NCBI RefSeq assembly: GCF_008710035.1
Contig: NZ_VYKI01000007.1
Location: 111,019-175,018, forward strand
DNA from: Stenotrophomonas cyclobalanopsidis
Lineage (GTDB): Bacteria; Pseudomonadota; Gammaproteobacteria; Xanthomonadales; Xanthomonadaceae
DNA length: 64,000 nucleotides
Reading direction: 5' to 3'
Notes under the pieces: model-generated
What the model was told of the DNA's origin: nothing
The model's database searches: none
What the model saw: only the letters and a program-made list of their open reading frames with translations
Program-made: the position numbers and the translations under genes
Part shown: piece by piece, positions 1 to 9,170 of the stretch
How the letters are laid out: each line of letters starts with the position of its first letter
Position numbering within the stretch: position 1 is the stretch's first letter

Positions 1-423
1 CGGCACGATGTTGGCGTGGTGCTCCATGCGCGAGACCAGGATGACATCACCGGCCTTCAGTCGCGGCAGCGCCCACGAGTACGCCACCAGGTTGATGGCG
101 AAGGTGGTGCCGCTGCACAGCACCAGCTCGTTGCTGCGCACGTTGAGGAAGCGGGCCAGCTTGTTGCGCGCGCCCTCGTAGGCGTCGGTAGCCTCGGTGC
201 CCAGCGCATGCACGGCTCGGCTGACGTTGGCGTTGTAGCGGCGGTAGTACTCGTCCACCGCGCCGATCACCTGCACCGGCTTCTGGCCGGTGTTGGCGTT
301 GTCGAAATACACCAGCGGCTTGCCGTGCACTTCGCGCATCAGCAGCGGGAAGTCGAGGCGGACGCGGTCCCAGTCCGGCGTGCCGGCAGCGGGTTCGATC
401 GGGCGCGGCGTGGACAGGTTCAT
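1..423 (-). CDS. sufS: SufS cysteine desulfurase, N-terminal part (cut by window edge)
   Basis: This is the first 141 residues of a PLP-dependent group II cysteine desulfurase, which removes sulfur from cysteine to feed SufBCD Fe-S cluster assembly. The translation begins MNLSTPRPIEP and contains the family segments YFDNANTGQKP and the Arg-Met-Glu-His-His-Ala-Asn stretch of the cofactor pocket. The PLP lysine and the active-site cysteine lie outside the window. The ATG overlaps the sufD stop codon by four bases, so translational coupling is likely. It is the last visible gene of the leftward suf operon. The family assignment is firm; completeness cannot be judged. Confidence 0.93.
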   Translation of the reverse strand, partial: MNLSTPRPIEPAAGTPDWDRVRLDFPLLMREVHGKPLVYFDNANTGQKPVQVIGAVDEYYRRYNANVSRAVHALGTEATDAYEGARNKLARFLNVRSNELVLCSGTTFAINLVAYSWALPRLKAGDVILVSRMEHHANIVP

Positions 424-1682
424 GCCACACCTGCCTCGGCCAGGGCCTTGTCCAGGCGGCGTGCCAGCTGCTCGCGCAGGGCCTCGGGCAGCACCTTCAG
501 CGGCTCGTGACAGAACGCGGCGCTCAGCAGTGCCTGTGCCTGCGGCTGCGGCAGGCCGCGCGAACGCAGGTAGAACAGCGCGTTGGCATCGAGCTGGCCG
601 ACGGTGGCACCGTGGGCGGCCTTCACTTCGTCGGCGTCGATCACCAGCACCGGCTGGGTGTCGATCTCGGCGTCGGCCGACAGCAGCAGGTTCTTGTTGG
701 ACAGGTTCGCGTCGGTGCCGTCGGCGCCTTCGCGGATCTGGATGCCACCATGAAATACCACGCGGCTGCGGTTGGCGGCCACGCCACGCCACAGCAGCTC
801 GCTGCTGGTATCGCGGGCGATGTGGTCGATGCCCAGGCGGGTATCGACGTGGCGGCGGCCATTGCCGAGCAGCACGCCGTTGGCGGTCAGCTGGGCGTTG
901 TCACCTTCCAGGCGCACGTTCAGTTCGTGGCGGCTGAGTGCGGCGCCCAGTTCCAGGTCGACGCGGTGGTACTGGGCATCACGCGCCAGCACCGCATCGG
1001 TACGCAGGAAGCTGGTCTGGCGCGCGCTGCCGGCCTGCACGCGGGCATGCTTGAGCACGGCATCGCGGGCGACATGGGCATGCAGCACGGTGTTGTCCAG
1101 GTGCGCCGGGTCGCCCACGCTGAAGCGGTGCTCGACCACGCCCAGGCTGGCGCCGACACGCAGTTCGATCAGGTGGCGGTGGTGCCAGGCCAGGTCGGTG
1201 TCGCCGGCCACGCTGGCGAACACCAGCTGCAGCGGCACCTCGACCTGCACGCCTTCGTCCACGCGCAGCACCACGCCTTCATCGGCCAGCGCGGCATTCA
1301 GGCGGGCGAACACCTCGTCGCTGCGCTCGTAGCGGCGGCCGAGGAAACGCGCGGCATCCTCGCCGGCGGCCAGTGCCGAGGACAGTGGTTCCAGCTGCAC
1401 GCCGGCCGGCAGGCCGTGGGTGTCGCTCAGCGCGTCGCTGAGGCGGCCGTTGACGAATACCAGGCGCGGCGCCGGGATGTCTTCCAGCACGGCTGCGTCC
1501 AGCACCGGCGGCGACAGCGGCGCGGCGGCGAAGGCGCGCCGCTCCAGCTGGCGCAGCGAGGTGTACTTCCAGGCTTCGCTGCGGCCGGCCGGCAGGCCAT
1601 CGCGCAGCACCGTATCGAGCACTTCGCGGCGCGCATCGCTGCCGCAGAAGGCCTGGGCCATCGAGTCGAGCAGGGCGCTCAT
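420..1682 (-). CDS. sufD: SufD, Fe-S cluster assembly scaffold subunit
   Basis: A 420-residue SufD, partner of SufB and SufC in the SufBC2D scaffold that builds Fe-S clusters in the cytoplasm. The C-terminal half holds the family beta-helix, with the HGATVGQLD segment followed by ALFYLRSRGLP, typical of SufB/SufD. The length is close to the usual 420-430. The start overlaps the sufC stop (ATGA) and the end overlaps sufS (ATGA), so C, D and S form a tightly coupled block. Confidence 0.95.
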   Translation of the reverse strand: MSALLDSMAQAFCGSDARREVLDTVLRDGLPAGRSEAWKYTSLRQLERRAFAAAPLSPPVLDAAVLEDIPAPRLVFVNGRLSDALSDTHGLPAGVQLEPLSSALAAGEDAARFLGRRYERSDEVFARLNAALADEGVVLRVDEGVQVEVPLQLVFASVAGDTDLAWHHRHLIELRVGASLGVVEHRFSVGDPAHLDNTVLHAHVARDAVLKHARVQAGSARQTSFLRTDAVLARDAQYHRVDLELGAALSRHELNVRLEGDNAQLTANGVLLGNGRRHVDTRLGIDHIARDTSSELLWRGVAANRSRVVFHGGIQIREGADGTDANLSNKNLLLSADAEIDTQPVLVIDADEVKAAHGATVGQLDANALFYLRSRGLPQPQAQALLSAAFCHEPLKVLPEALREQLARRLDKALAEAGVA

Positions 1683-2446
1683 CAGACCGCCGCCTCGCGC
1701 ACCACGCGATCCTTGAGGAAATCGTAGCCGTGCGCTTCCAGTTCCAGGGCCAGTTCCGGGCCGCCGGTCTTGACGATGCGGCCATCGGCCAGCACGTGCA
1801 CCACGTCCGGCTTGATGTAGTCCAGCAGGCGCTGGTAATGGGTGATGACCAGGAACGAACGGTCGGCCGCGCGCAGCGCGTTGACGCCGTCGGCAACGCT
1901 CTTCAGTGCGTCGATGTCCAGGCCCGAATCGGTTTCGTCGAGGATAGCCAGCTTCGGCTCGAGCACGGCCAGCTGGAAGATCTCGTTGCGCTTCTTCTCA
2001 CCACCGGAGAAACCTTCGTTGACGCCACGGTGCAGCAGCTCGTCCTTCAGGTGCAGCACGGCCAGCTTCTGGCGGACCAGCTTCAGGAACTGCATGGAAT
2101 CGAGTTCTTCCTCGCCACGCGCCTTGCGCTGGGCGTTCAACGCCGCGCGCAGGAAATAGGTGTTGTTCACGCCCGGGATTTCCACCGGGTACTGGAAGGC
2201 CAGGAACAGGCCGGCGGCGGCGCGCGCTTCCGGGTCCTGGTCGAGCAGGTCGCTGCCTTCGAACTGCACGCTGCCTTCGGTCACTTCATAGCCGTCACGG
2301 CCGGCCAGGACATTGCCCAGGGTGGACTTGCCGGCGCCGTTGGGGCCCATGATGGCGTGCACCTGGCCGGGCTTCACTTCCAGCGACAGGCCCTTGAGGA
2401 TTTCCTTGTCGCCGATGCGGGCGTGGAGGTTTTCGATCTTCAGCAT
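1682..2446 (-). CDS. sufC: SufC, Fe-S assembly ATPase
   Basis: A 254-residue ABC-type ATPase that drives conformational change in SufBD. The Walker A motif GPNGAGKST is at about residues 34-42. The signature region reads GFSGGEKKR, and Walker B reads LAILDETDSGLD, the SufC form with extra Asp/Ser. I start the gene at MLKIENLHARIG because family similarity begins there; the frame continues upstream without other similarity. A 74-bp gap with a GC-rich palindrome (GGCGGGC/GCCCGCC) separates it from sufB. Confidence 0.96.
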   Translation of the reverse strand: MLKIENLHARIGDKEILKGLSLEVKPGQVHAIMGPNGAGKSTLGNVLAGRDGYEVTEGSVQFEGSDLLDQDPEARAAAGLFLAFQYPVEIPGVNNTYFLRAALNAQRKARGEEELDSMQFLKLVRQKLAVLHLKDELLHRGVNEGFSGGEKKRNEIFQLAVLEPKLAILDETDSGLDIDALKSVADGVNALRAADRSFLVITHYQRLLDYIKPDVVHVLADGRIVKTGGPELALELEAHGYDFLKDRVVREAAV

Positions 2447-2520
2447 GGTGGGGATTTCCGTGGGGCGGGCTGCGGCCCGCCGATAAAGAGAATGCGTTTG
2501 CGAGGGGCAGGGGCTGGCGG

Positions 2521-3996
<1,476 letters not shown>

Positions 3997-4014
3997 GGGG
4001 GGGCTGCCTACGGA

Positions 4015-4470
4015 TCAGGAGACGACGTCGACAGCGATGGTGCGGCGCTGTTCGTCATCGACAAGGGGAAGGGGGGGCAGGATCTGGGCGAGGGTGACAT
4101 CGCGCAGGGCCTCGGAAACCACGTCGTTGATCAGCCGCCAGCTGCTGCGTGCGCCGCATTTGGGCGCCATGTTGCACTGGTGGTGGTCGTGGCTGCATTC
4201 GGTCAGCGCCAGCGGCCCTTCCATCGCCTCGACCACCTCGAACAGCGAGATCTCGATGGACGGGCGGGTCAGCCGGTAGCCGCCGCGGACACCGCGCAGG
4301 CCTTCGACCAGGCCGGCCTGGGCCAGCGGCTTGAGCACTTTGCTGACGGTGGGCGGTTCCAGGCCGGTGAATTCGGCCAGCTCGGTCGCACTCAGCACTT
4401 CACCCGGGCGGGCGGCGAGTACGGTCAGCACGACCGTCGCGTAATCGGTGAGTTTGGTGACGCGCAGCAT
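4015..4470 (-). CDS. Rrf2-family (IscR/SufR-like) Fe-S sensing regulator
   Basis: A 151-residue winged-helix Rrf2 regulator starting MLRVTKLTDYATVVL. Three cysteines, C92, C99 and C105 (spacing CX6CX5C), stand where IscR carries its [2Fe-2S] ligands, so cluster sensing is likely. As the first gene of the suf operon it probably adjusts suf transcription to Fe-S demand, as known for related regulators; autoregulation is an inference. A good sigma70 promoter lies upstream. Whether it is called iscR or sufR cannot be settled from the sequence. Confidence 0.9.
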   Translation of the reverse strand: MLRVTKLTDYATVVLTVLAARPGEVLSATELAEFTGLEPPTVSKVLKPLAQAGLVEGLRGVRGGYRLTRPSIEISLFEVVEAMEGPLALTECSHDHHQCNMAPKCGARSSWRLINDVVSEALRDVTLAQILPPLPLVDDEQRRTIAVDVVS

Positions 4471-4503
4471 GGGGGATGCGAGTGGTTCTTAAAGCGGACT
4501 GAA

Positions 4504-4532
4504 ATTGTACGCTTTTCTTCGCCAGCATCCAA
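4504..4532 (-). promoter_or_regulatory. Predicted sigma70 promoter of the suf operon
   Basis: Reading leftward, TTGGAT (4532-4527) and TACAAT (4509-4504) are separated by exactly 17 bp, close to the sigma70 consensus. Transcription would begin about 25-30 bp before the Rrf2 start codon. This is a motif match only. Confidence 0.6.
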
Positions 4533-4688
4533 CCCGGCCATTCAGCCGGCGCTTGGGGCGGTCGTCGGCCCGGCGGGAACAACACACCGGGGCGACCGGG
4601 GCGCAATGCTGCGGCATGCGGGTTGTTTTCGCAATCACCCGGAATGAGTGAGAATCGGGTTCCTTTCGCTGCAGACCCACCCTTGCCG

Positions 4689-5156
4689 ATGCCCAAGAAG
4701 ATCCAAGCCCGCAAGTCCGCCATCCATGGCAACGGCGTGTTCGCCGTGGCCCCGATCAAGCAGGGCGAGCGCGTGATCCAGTACAAGGGCCTGTTGCGCA
4801 GCCACGGCGACGTCGATGCCGACGACAGCGGCGACGTGGAAAGTGGCCATACCTTCCTGTTCACCCTCAACGATGACTGGGTGATCGACGCCAACTACAA
4901 GGGCAACGACGCACGCTGGATCAACCACAGCTGCGACCCGAACTGCGAGGCGGTGATCGAGGAAGACGAGGACGGCGACAGCCGTGGTGACAAGGTCTTC
5001 ATCGAAGCGCTGCGCGACATCACCGCCGGCGAGGAGCTGACCTACAACTACGGCATTACCTTGGCCGAGCGCCACACGGCAAAGCTGAAGAAGATCTGGG
5101 AGTGCCGCTGCGGTTCGCCCAAGTGCACCGGCACGATGCTGCAGCCCAAGCGCTGA
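4689..5156 (+). CDS. SET-domain protein lysine methyltransferase-like protein
   Basis: A 155-residue protein that is almost entirely a SET domain with a post-SET tail. The S-adenosylmethionine/knot motif NHSCDPNC is at residues 79-86 and GEELTYNY at 114-121. The zinc-binding post-SET cysteines are C139, C141 and C146 (CRCGSPKCTG). SET enzymes methylate lysines on proteins; the bacterial substrate is unknown. I start at MPKKIQARKS because SET similarity begins there; an in-frame ATG at 4644 would add 15 residues. The gene diverges from suf. Confidence 0.88.
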   Translation: MPKKIQARKSAIHGNGVFAVAPIKQGERVIQYKGLLRSHGDVDADDSGDVESGHTFLFTLNDDWVIDANYKGNDARWINHSCDPNCEAVIEEDEDGDSRGDKVFIEALRDITAGEELTYNYGITLAERHTAKLKKIWECRCGSPKCTGTMLQPKR

Positions 5157-5166
5157 CGGGTAATTG

Positions 5167-5237
5167 GTAGCGCCGGGCCGTGCCCGGCGAGCGCGAAGCG
5201 TGGGCGGAACCAGACGCCGGGCACGGCCCGGCGCTAC
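5167..5237. repeat. SMAG-type REP palindrome pair
   Basis: Two inverted GTAG-headed palindromes (GTAGCGCCGGGC... and ...GCCCGGCGCTAC) are joined by a short GC-rich spacer just after the SET gene. They match the SMAG repeats described from Stenotrophomonas maltophilia. Confidence 0.8.
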
Positions 5238-5329
5238 CAGTGGTCTCTCCACCTGCCGTGCACGATCGGGTCACCGCCGTGCAATGGCGGTTCGCCGATT
5301 CTGTGTGCCCCCTCACTGGAGCACACGAC

Positions 5330-5872
5330 ATGACACAGCGTATCGCCGGCAAGCAGGTCGCCATCCTCGCGACCCACGGCTTTGAACAGTCCGAACTGAT
5401 CGAACCCAAGCGCCTGCTGGAAGCGCAGGGCGCGATCGTCACCGTGGTCTCTCCTGCGCAGGAGGCCAGCATCAAGGGCTGGAAGGACAAGGACTGGGGC
5501 GGCGTGGTGACGGTGGACCTGCCGCTGGCCGAGGCCGACGCCGGGCGTTTCGATGCGCTGGTGTTGCCCGGCGGGGTGATCAACCCCGACACCCTGCGTA
5601 CCGACGAGGCGGCGCTGGGCTTCATCCGCAGCGTGGCCGATGCCGGCAAGCCGGTGGCCGCGATCTGTCATGGCCCTTGGCTGCTGATCAACAGCGGGCT
5701 GGCCAAGGGGCGCGAGGTGACCTCGTGGCCGTCGCTGCAGCAGGACCTGACCAATGCCGGCGCGCGTTGGCGCGATGCCGAGGTGGTAGTGGACGGCAAG
5801 CTGATCACCAGCCGCAAGCCGGATGACATTCCGGCCTTCAGCGAGGCCGTGGTCAACGCACTGGCTGCGTGA
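5330..5872 (+). CDS. DJ-1/PfpI family protein (type 1 glutamine amidotransferase-like)
   Basis: A 180-residue PfpI/YhbO-like protein. The nucleophile elbow AICHGPW puts the catalytic cysteine at C113 with its following histidine, and the N-terminal GFEQSEL supplies the usual acidic residue near E22. Members have been described as stress proteins with protease, deglycase or glyoxalase-like activities; which applies here is not known. I chose the ATG at 5330, preceded by GGAG, rather than an upstream frame that reads through the REP repeat. It converges with the DUF1439 gene across a duplicated REP. Confidence 0.88.
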   Translation: MTQRIAGKQVAILATHGFEQSELIEPKRLLEAQGAIVTVVSPAQEASIKGWKDKDWGGVVTVDLPLAEADAGRFDALVLPGGVINPDTLRTDEAALGFIRSVADAGKPVAAICHGPWLLINSGLAKGREVTSWPSLQQDLTNAGARWRDAEVVVDGKLITSRKPDDIPAFSEAVVNALAA

Positions 5873-5876
5873 TGGT

Positions 5877-6044
5877 GTGCCGCCGGGCCATGCCCGGCGA
5901 GCGCGAAGCGCGGGATCATCAAAAGCCGCCGGGCGCGGCCCGGCGCTACCTCCACCCGGGTCGATGTTGCGGTAGCGCCGGGCCATGCCCGGCGAGCGCG
6001 AAGCGCGGGATCATCAGAAGCCGCCGGGCACGGCCCGGCGCTAC
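5877..6044. repeat. Tandem duplication of a 73-bp SMAG pair
   Basis: Two nearly identical 73-bp units, 5877-5949 and 5972-6044, each consist of a GTAG-type palindrome, a shared spacer (GCGCGAAGCGCGGGATCATC) and the inverted palindrome. They fill the gap between two convergent genes. Confidence 0.85.
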
Positions 6045-6045
6045 C

Positions 6046-6642
6046 TTATTTGCCCAGAAGGCCGGCAGGCATCAGGTTGCCCAGGTTCTGGTTGAAGGTG
6101 ACCACCAGCTTGCCGTTCTTCACCTGCGCCGACTGCACCTGCAGCGCGCCCAGCACGCCGGCCATGGCCGGGTCCAGCTTGTAGATCGGTTCGCGACGGG
6201 CGTAATCGCTCAGCGCAGCGTTGAGCAGGCCGCGCGTACGCGAGTCGAGGCGACCGCCCTGGCTGGCCGGGGTGAAGTCGTCCACGGTCGGGTCCTGCAG
6301 GTGGAAGCCCTGGGTCTGCGCGTCGTAGCGCAGGCCGCTGCTGAGCTTCACCTTGCCCAGGTTGGTCGGGGTGCCGCCGGCGGTGGCCAGTGCCAGGTCC
6401 ATGCCGAGGTCGAGGCGTTCGCCAGCGGGCAGGCTCAGCTGGGGGTGGCTCATGGTCAGTGCGATCAGGCCGCCCAACGCATTCTGGGTGCGCGGGAAGC
6501 TGCCATCCAGATACTGCTGCACGTCGCTGGCGCCAACCGCCAGTTCGCGCCCGGAAATAGAGGGGGCCGCCTGCGCACCGATCGCGGCGGCGATCAGCAC
6601 GGTGGACGCGGCAAGGCGGGTCATCAGGGAACGCAGGCGCAT
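6046..6642 (-). CDS. Exported DUF1439 (YceB-like) protein
   Basis: A 198-residue protein with a Sec signal peptide (MRLRSLMTRLAASTVLIAAAIGAQA, cleavage after AQA) and a mature part resembling the DUF1439/YceB family. E. coli YceB is a lipoprotein, but no lipobox cysteine is visible here, so this one is probably a soluble periplasmic protein. The function of the family is unknown. The stop codon abuts the duplicated REP element. Confidence 0.72.
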   Translation of the reverse strand: MRLRSLMTRLAASTVLIAAAIGAQAAPSISGRELAVGASDVQQYLDGSFPRTQNALGGLIALTMSHPQLSLPAGERLDLGMDLALATAGGTPTNLGKVKLSSGLRYDAQTQGFHLQDPTVDDFTPASQGGRLDSRTRGLLNAALSDYARREPIYKLDPAMAGVLGALQVQSAQVKNGKLVVTFNQNLGNLMPAGLLGK

Positions 6643-6720
6643 GGCGGTGACCGGGGCGATGAATGAGGGCTACAGAGTAGCTTTGCACGCTGAATCCTAC
6701 GTGCATGCCGCTGCAACGGT

Positions 6721-7263
6721 TCAGTCCAGCGTCGGTTGCAGCTGCGCCGACTGGATCTGCCAGCCCTGTCCATCTGCGCGGGGCTGCACGCGGTACCAGC
6801 CGTGGTAGCGGAACGCGCCCTCGCCAGTGGAGGCGCGGATGCGCACTGGCACTTCCAGCAGGCGCGGCGGCTGCTGCTGATCGCGCGGCACGGCGGGGTC
6901 GCTGTCCAGGCGCAGGTTGCGCACGTCCGGCAGCAGGCGCAGTGCGGCATCGTCGGCACGCCGTGCATCCGGCGGGGCGATGGCCCAGGCGGCATCGATG
7001 CCGGCCTTGTTGCGGTTGAGCAGGTCCAGCACATAGCGGTTGAGCAGCCGGGACGGCGTTTCACCATCCGCGGCGACCGCGCCATACAGCGGGTCGATGG
7101 CCTGCGACGCAAGGCCGTGTTCATCGTGCGAGGCAGCGGGACGGCCTGCGTCGATCGCTGGTGCGTCGGCGGGCGGCGGCACGGCGGCTGCGTCATCGGA
7201 CGGTGTCTGCCTGGAACAGCCCAGCAGGGTCACCGTCATCATCAACAACATGGCACTGCGCAT
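6721..7263 (-). CDS. Hypothetical lipoprotein
   Basis: A 180-residue protein whose start MRSAMLLMMTVTLLGCSRQ is a typical type II signal peptide, with lipobox LLGC placing the lipid anchor at C16. A low-complexity Ala/Pro/Asp linker follows. The remainder (around IDPLYGAVAADGETPSRLLNRYVLDLLNRN) is soluble and of no family I recognise. It lies in the same direction as the DUF1439 gene, 78 bp upstream of it. Confidence 0.7.
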   Translation of the reverse strand: MRSAMLLMMTVTLLGCSRQTPSDDAAAVPPPADAPAIDAGRPAASHDEHGLASQAIDPLYGAVAADGETPSRLLNRYVLDLLNRNKAGIDAAWAIAPPDARRADDAALRLLPDVRNLRLDSDPAVPRDQQQPPRLLEVPVRIRASTGEGAFRYHGWYRVQPRADGQGWQIQSAQLQPTLD

Positions 7264-7319
7264 GTCTGCCTCCTCCCCGAGGCGACCTGGAGGAGGGCAG
7301 TGTATCGGCAGCGTCCGGA

Positions 7320-7628
7320 TCAGCGCGACGTAGGCAGCTGTTCCAGTGCGGCCAGGGCCGGCAGCACCTGCGCCGCCACGGCTGCCAGTGCATGGCCGTC
7401 GGTATCGGCGTGGCGCTGCACGATATCGCGCAGCAGCTGGGTGGCGACCACCAGGGTGGCGCGCTCGTCACCGCTGAGGCCGGCCGTGCGCGGGGCGCTT
7501 TCCAGCAGACGCATCAGGTCGCGGCTGGCGCGATGTTCCAGTTCGATGGTGCAGCGCCCGGTGCACTGATGCCCGTCCTTTTCGATCGGGGTCACCGAGA
7601 TCCGGTAGCGGGTGGAGGGGCTGGCCAT
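7320..7628 (-). CDS. DUF3861-like small protein
   Basis: A 102-residue protein beginning MASPSTRYRISVTPIEKDG. An N-terminal YRI-V strand, a central helix and a C-terminal helix rich in Leu/Ala resemble DUF3861, a cytoplasmic family of unknown role. A longer in-frame start exists upstream, but the extra residues look like non-coding GC-rich sequence. Confidence 0.6.
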   Translation of the reverse strand: MASPSTRYRISVTPIEKDGHQCTGRCTIELEHRASRDLMRLLESAPRTAGLSGDERATLVVATQLLRDIVQRHADTDGHALAAVAAQVLPALAALEQLPTSR

Positions 7629-7844
7629 GAGGGTGTGCTCGCCTGGGTCTGGAGGGATGTGCCCACCATAGGCAAGGCCGCGACCGGCGGCGACGGCCGG
7701 GACTGCACGCAGTGTTCCACCCGGTCCGTTTCCGACGCGTAAAAACCGGGCCACAGCCAATGCTGGTGCGGCTGTCGGCGGGGACGGTGCTTGCGCGGAA
7801 ACGCTGTGTTGCGATTTGCGCGGGGTCGTGGCGCCGGCGCAGAC

Positions 7845-7870
7845 AAAAACGGGACGGCCTGCGCCGTCCC
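7845..7870 (-). terminator. Rho-independent terminator of the HU-like gene
   Basis: An 8-bp perfect stem (GGGACGGC/GCCGTCCC, loop of four) is followed on the minus strand by GTTTTTG. It lies 27 bp after the stop of the HU-like gene. Confidence 0.85.
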
Positions 7871-7896
7871 GTCGGAAGATGCCGTTGGGCGCGCGC

Positions 7897-8295
7897 TTAG
7901 AGCGCGGCGTCCTTCAGCTTCTTCAGCGGGCGCACCTTCAGCTTGGTGGTGGCCGGCTTGGCAGCGAACCACTGCTCTTCCTTGGTGAACGGGTTGATGC
8001 CCTTGCGCTTCGGCTTGGCCGGCACGCTGACGGTCGAGATCTTCAGCAGGCCCGGCAGGGTGAAGGAGCCAGCGCCCTTCTTGTGCACCGAGGAAGCAAC
8101 GGCGGTTTCAAGCGAGGCCAGCACCGCGCGCACGTCCTTGGCGACAACGCCGGACGCTTCCGCGATGTGTGCAACCAGGCCGGACTTGGTCAGCACTTCC
8201 TTGATCGGCTTCGGAGCGGCCGGCTTGGCGGCAGCCTTCGTCGCGACTTTCTTCACTGCCTTTTTCGGGGCAGCCTTCTTAGCGGTCTTTGCCAT
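7897..8295 (-). CDS. Histone-like HU-family DNA-binding protein with Lys/Ala-rich N-terminal tail
   Basis: A 132-residue nucleoid protein. Residues 1-30 are a Lys/Ala/Pro-rich tail (AKTAKKAAPKKAVKK...) resembling eukaryotic H1 tails. The rest is an HU/IHF fold, including the region around INPFTKEEQWFAAKPATTKLKVRP that forms the DNA-binding arm. Tailed HU proteins are known in Xanthomonadaceae. A sigma70-like promoter lies upstream and a strong terminator downstream, so it is probably a monocistronic, highly expressed gene. Confidence 0.9.
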   Translation of the reverse strand: MAKTAKKAAPKKAVKKVATKAAAKPAAPKPIKEVLTKSGLVAHIAEASGVVAKDVRAVLASLETAVASSVHKKGAGSFTLPGLLKISTVSVPAKPKRKGINPFTKEEQWFAAKPATTKLKVRPLKKLKDAAL

Positions 8296-8355
8296 GGTTT
8301 CCTGTTCCGTGAACGGTTGGTTGTGTGGTCGGCGCCGAACCCCGTCGGCAAGCGC

Positions 8356-8384
8356 AATGTAGGGCAACTCTCGAGCGCCGCCAA
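8356..8384 (-). promoter_or_regulatory. Predicted promoter of the HU-like gene
   Basis: Leftward TTGGCG (8384-8379), a 17-bp spacer and TACATT (8361-8356) form a plausible sigma70 promoter, with a leader of about 55 bases before the ATG at 8295. Confidence 0.55.
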
Positions 8385-8665
8385 TAGCCCGGAGCGCGGA
8401 AAGTGCATGTTTTTTCATATCCAGGCCGATTGAGTACATGTCCGGAAGCGGGCAAACAGGCGGTGCGCTGCAGTGCGCAATAGGGGGCGCCGTTGCTGCG
8501 GAATGCGCGAAACCGCTGAAAACAAGGGAAAAATTCAATTCGCGCTGGTGAGGAAGTGTCCACCGGGCTGGCCAGGAACCGCGACGTGCCCTGCGGCGGG
8601 GCGACGCAGGGCTAACGCGTGCCGTGCGAGGGTAGCCGTTCATCACCGCCACGCAGGAGCAGCAC
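8385..8665. other. Intergenic region between HU-like gene and OsmC
   Basis: Apart from the HU promoter and a locally AT-richer patch at about 8510-8545 (AACAAGGGAAAAATTCAATT), which may carry further promoter elements, I see no gene or repeat here. Confidence 0.4.
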
Positions 8666-9097
8666 ATGGGAATCTCGCGACACGCCACCGCGCACTGGGA
8701 AGGGGACCTCAAGTCGGGCAAGGGCCAGTTGAGCACGCCGCAGAGCGGGCTGCTGGACAAGACCCGCTACGGCTTCAACAGCCGCTTCGGCGATGAGAAA
8801 GGCACCAACCCGGAGGAGCTGATCGCCGCCGCGCACGCCGGCTGCTTCACGATGGCGCTGTCGGCCAAGCTGGGCGATGCCGGGTTTACACCGACCTCGC
8901 TGGATACCGAAGCCAAGGTCGACCTGTCGATGGAAGGTGGCCCGCAGCTGTCGCAGATCCGGCTGAAGGTGAAAGCCGTGGTGCCGGGCATCGACGCCGC
9001 GCAGTTCCGCGCGATCGCCGATGACGCCAAGCAGAACTGCCCGGTGTCCAAGGCACTGAGCGCCGTGCCGATCAGCCTGGAAGCCGAGCTGGGCTGA
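8666..9097 (+). CDS. OsmC-type peroxiredoxin
   Basis: A 143-residue OsmC-family protein that reduces organic hydroperoxides with a cysteine pair. The two redox cysteines are C60 (in HAGCFTM) and C125 (in QNCPVSKAL), and the NPEELIAAAHAGC segment is typical of the OsmC rather than the Ohr branch. It starts at an ATG with a good GGAG ribosome site (CAGGAGCAGCAC). It stands alone, with a REP palindrome after its stop. Confidence 0.93.
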   Translation: MGISRHATAHWEGDLKSGKGQLSTPQSGLLDKTRYGFNSRFGDEKGTNPEELIAAAHAGCFTMALSAKLGDAGFTPTSLDTEAKVDLSMEGGPQLSQIRLKVKAVVPGIDAAQFRAIADDAKQNCPVSKALSAVPISLEAELG

Positions 9098-9102
9098 GGC
9101 CG

Positions 9103-9160
9103 GTAGCGCCGGGCCATGCCCGGCGAGTGAAGCGGAACGGAGCCGGGCACCGCCCGGCGC
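9103..9160. repeat. SMAG-type REP pair
   Basis: GTAGCGCCGGGCCATGCCCGGCG is followed by a degenerate inverted partner (GCCGGGCACCGCCCGGCGC). It fills the gap between the convergent osmC-like and phzF-like genes. Confidence 0.75.
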
Positions 9161-9170
9161 CCCATCGCAA

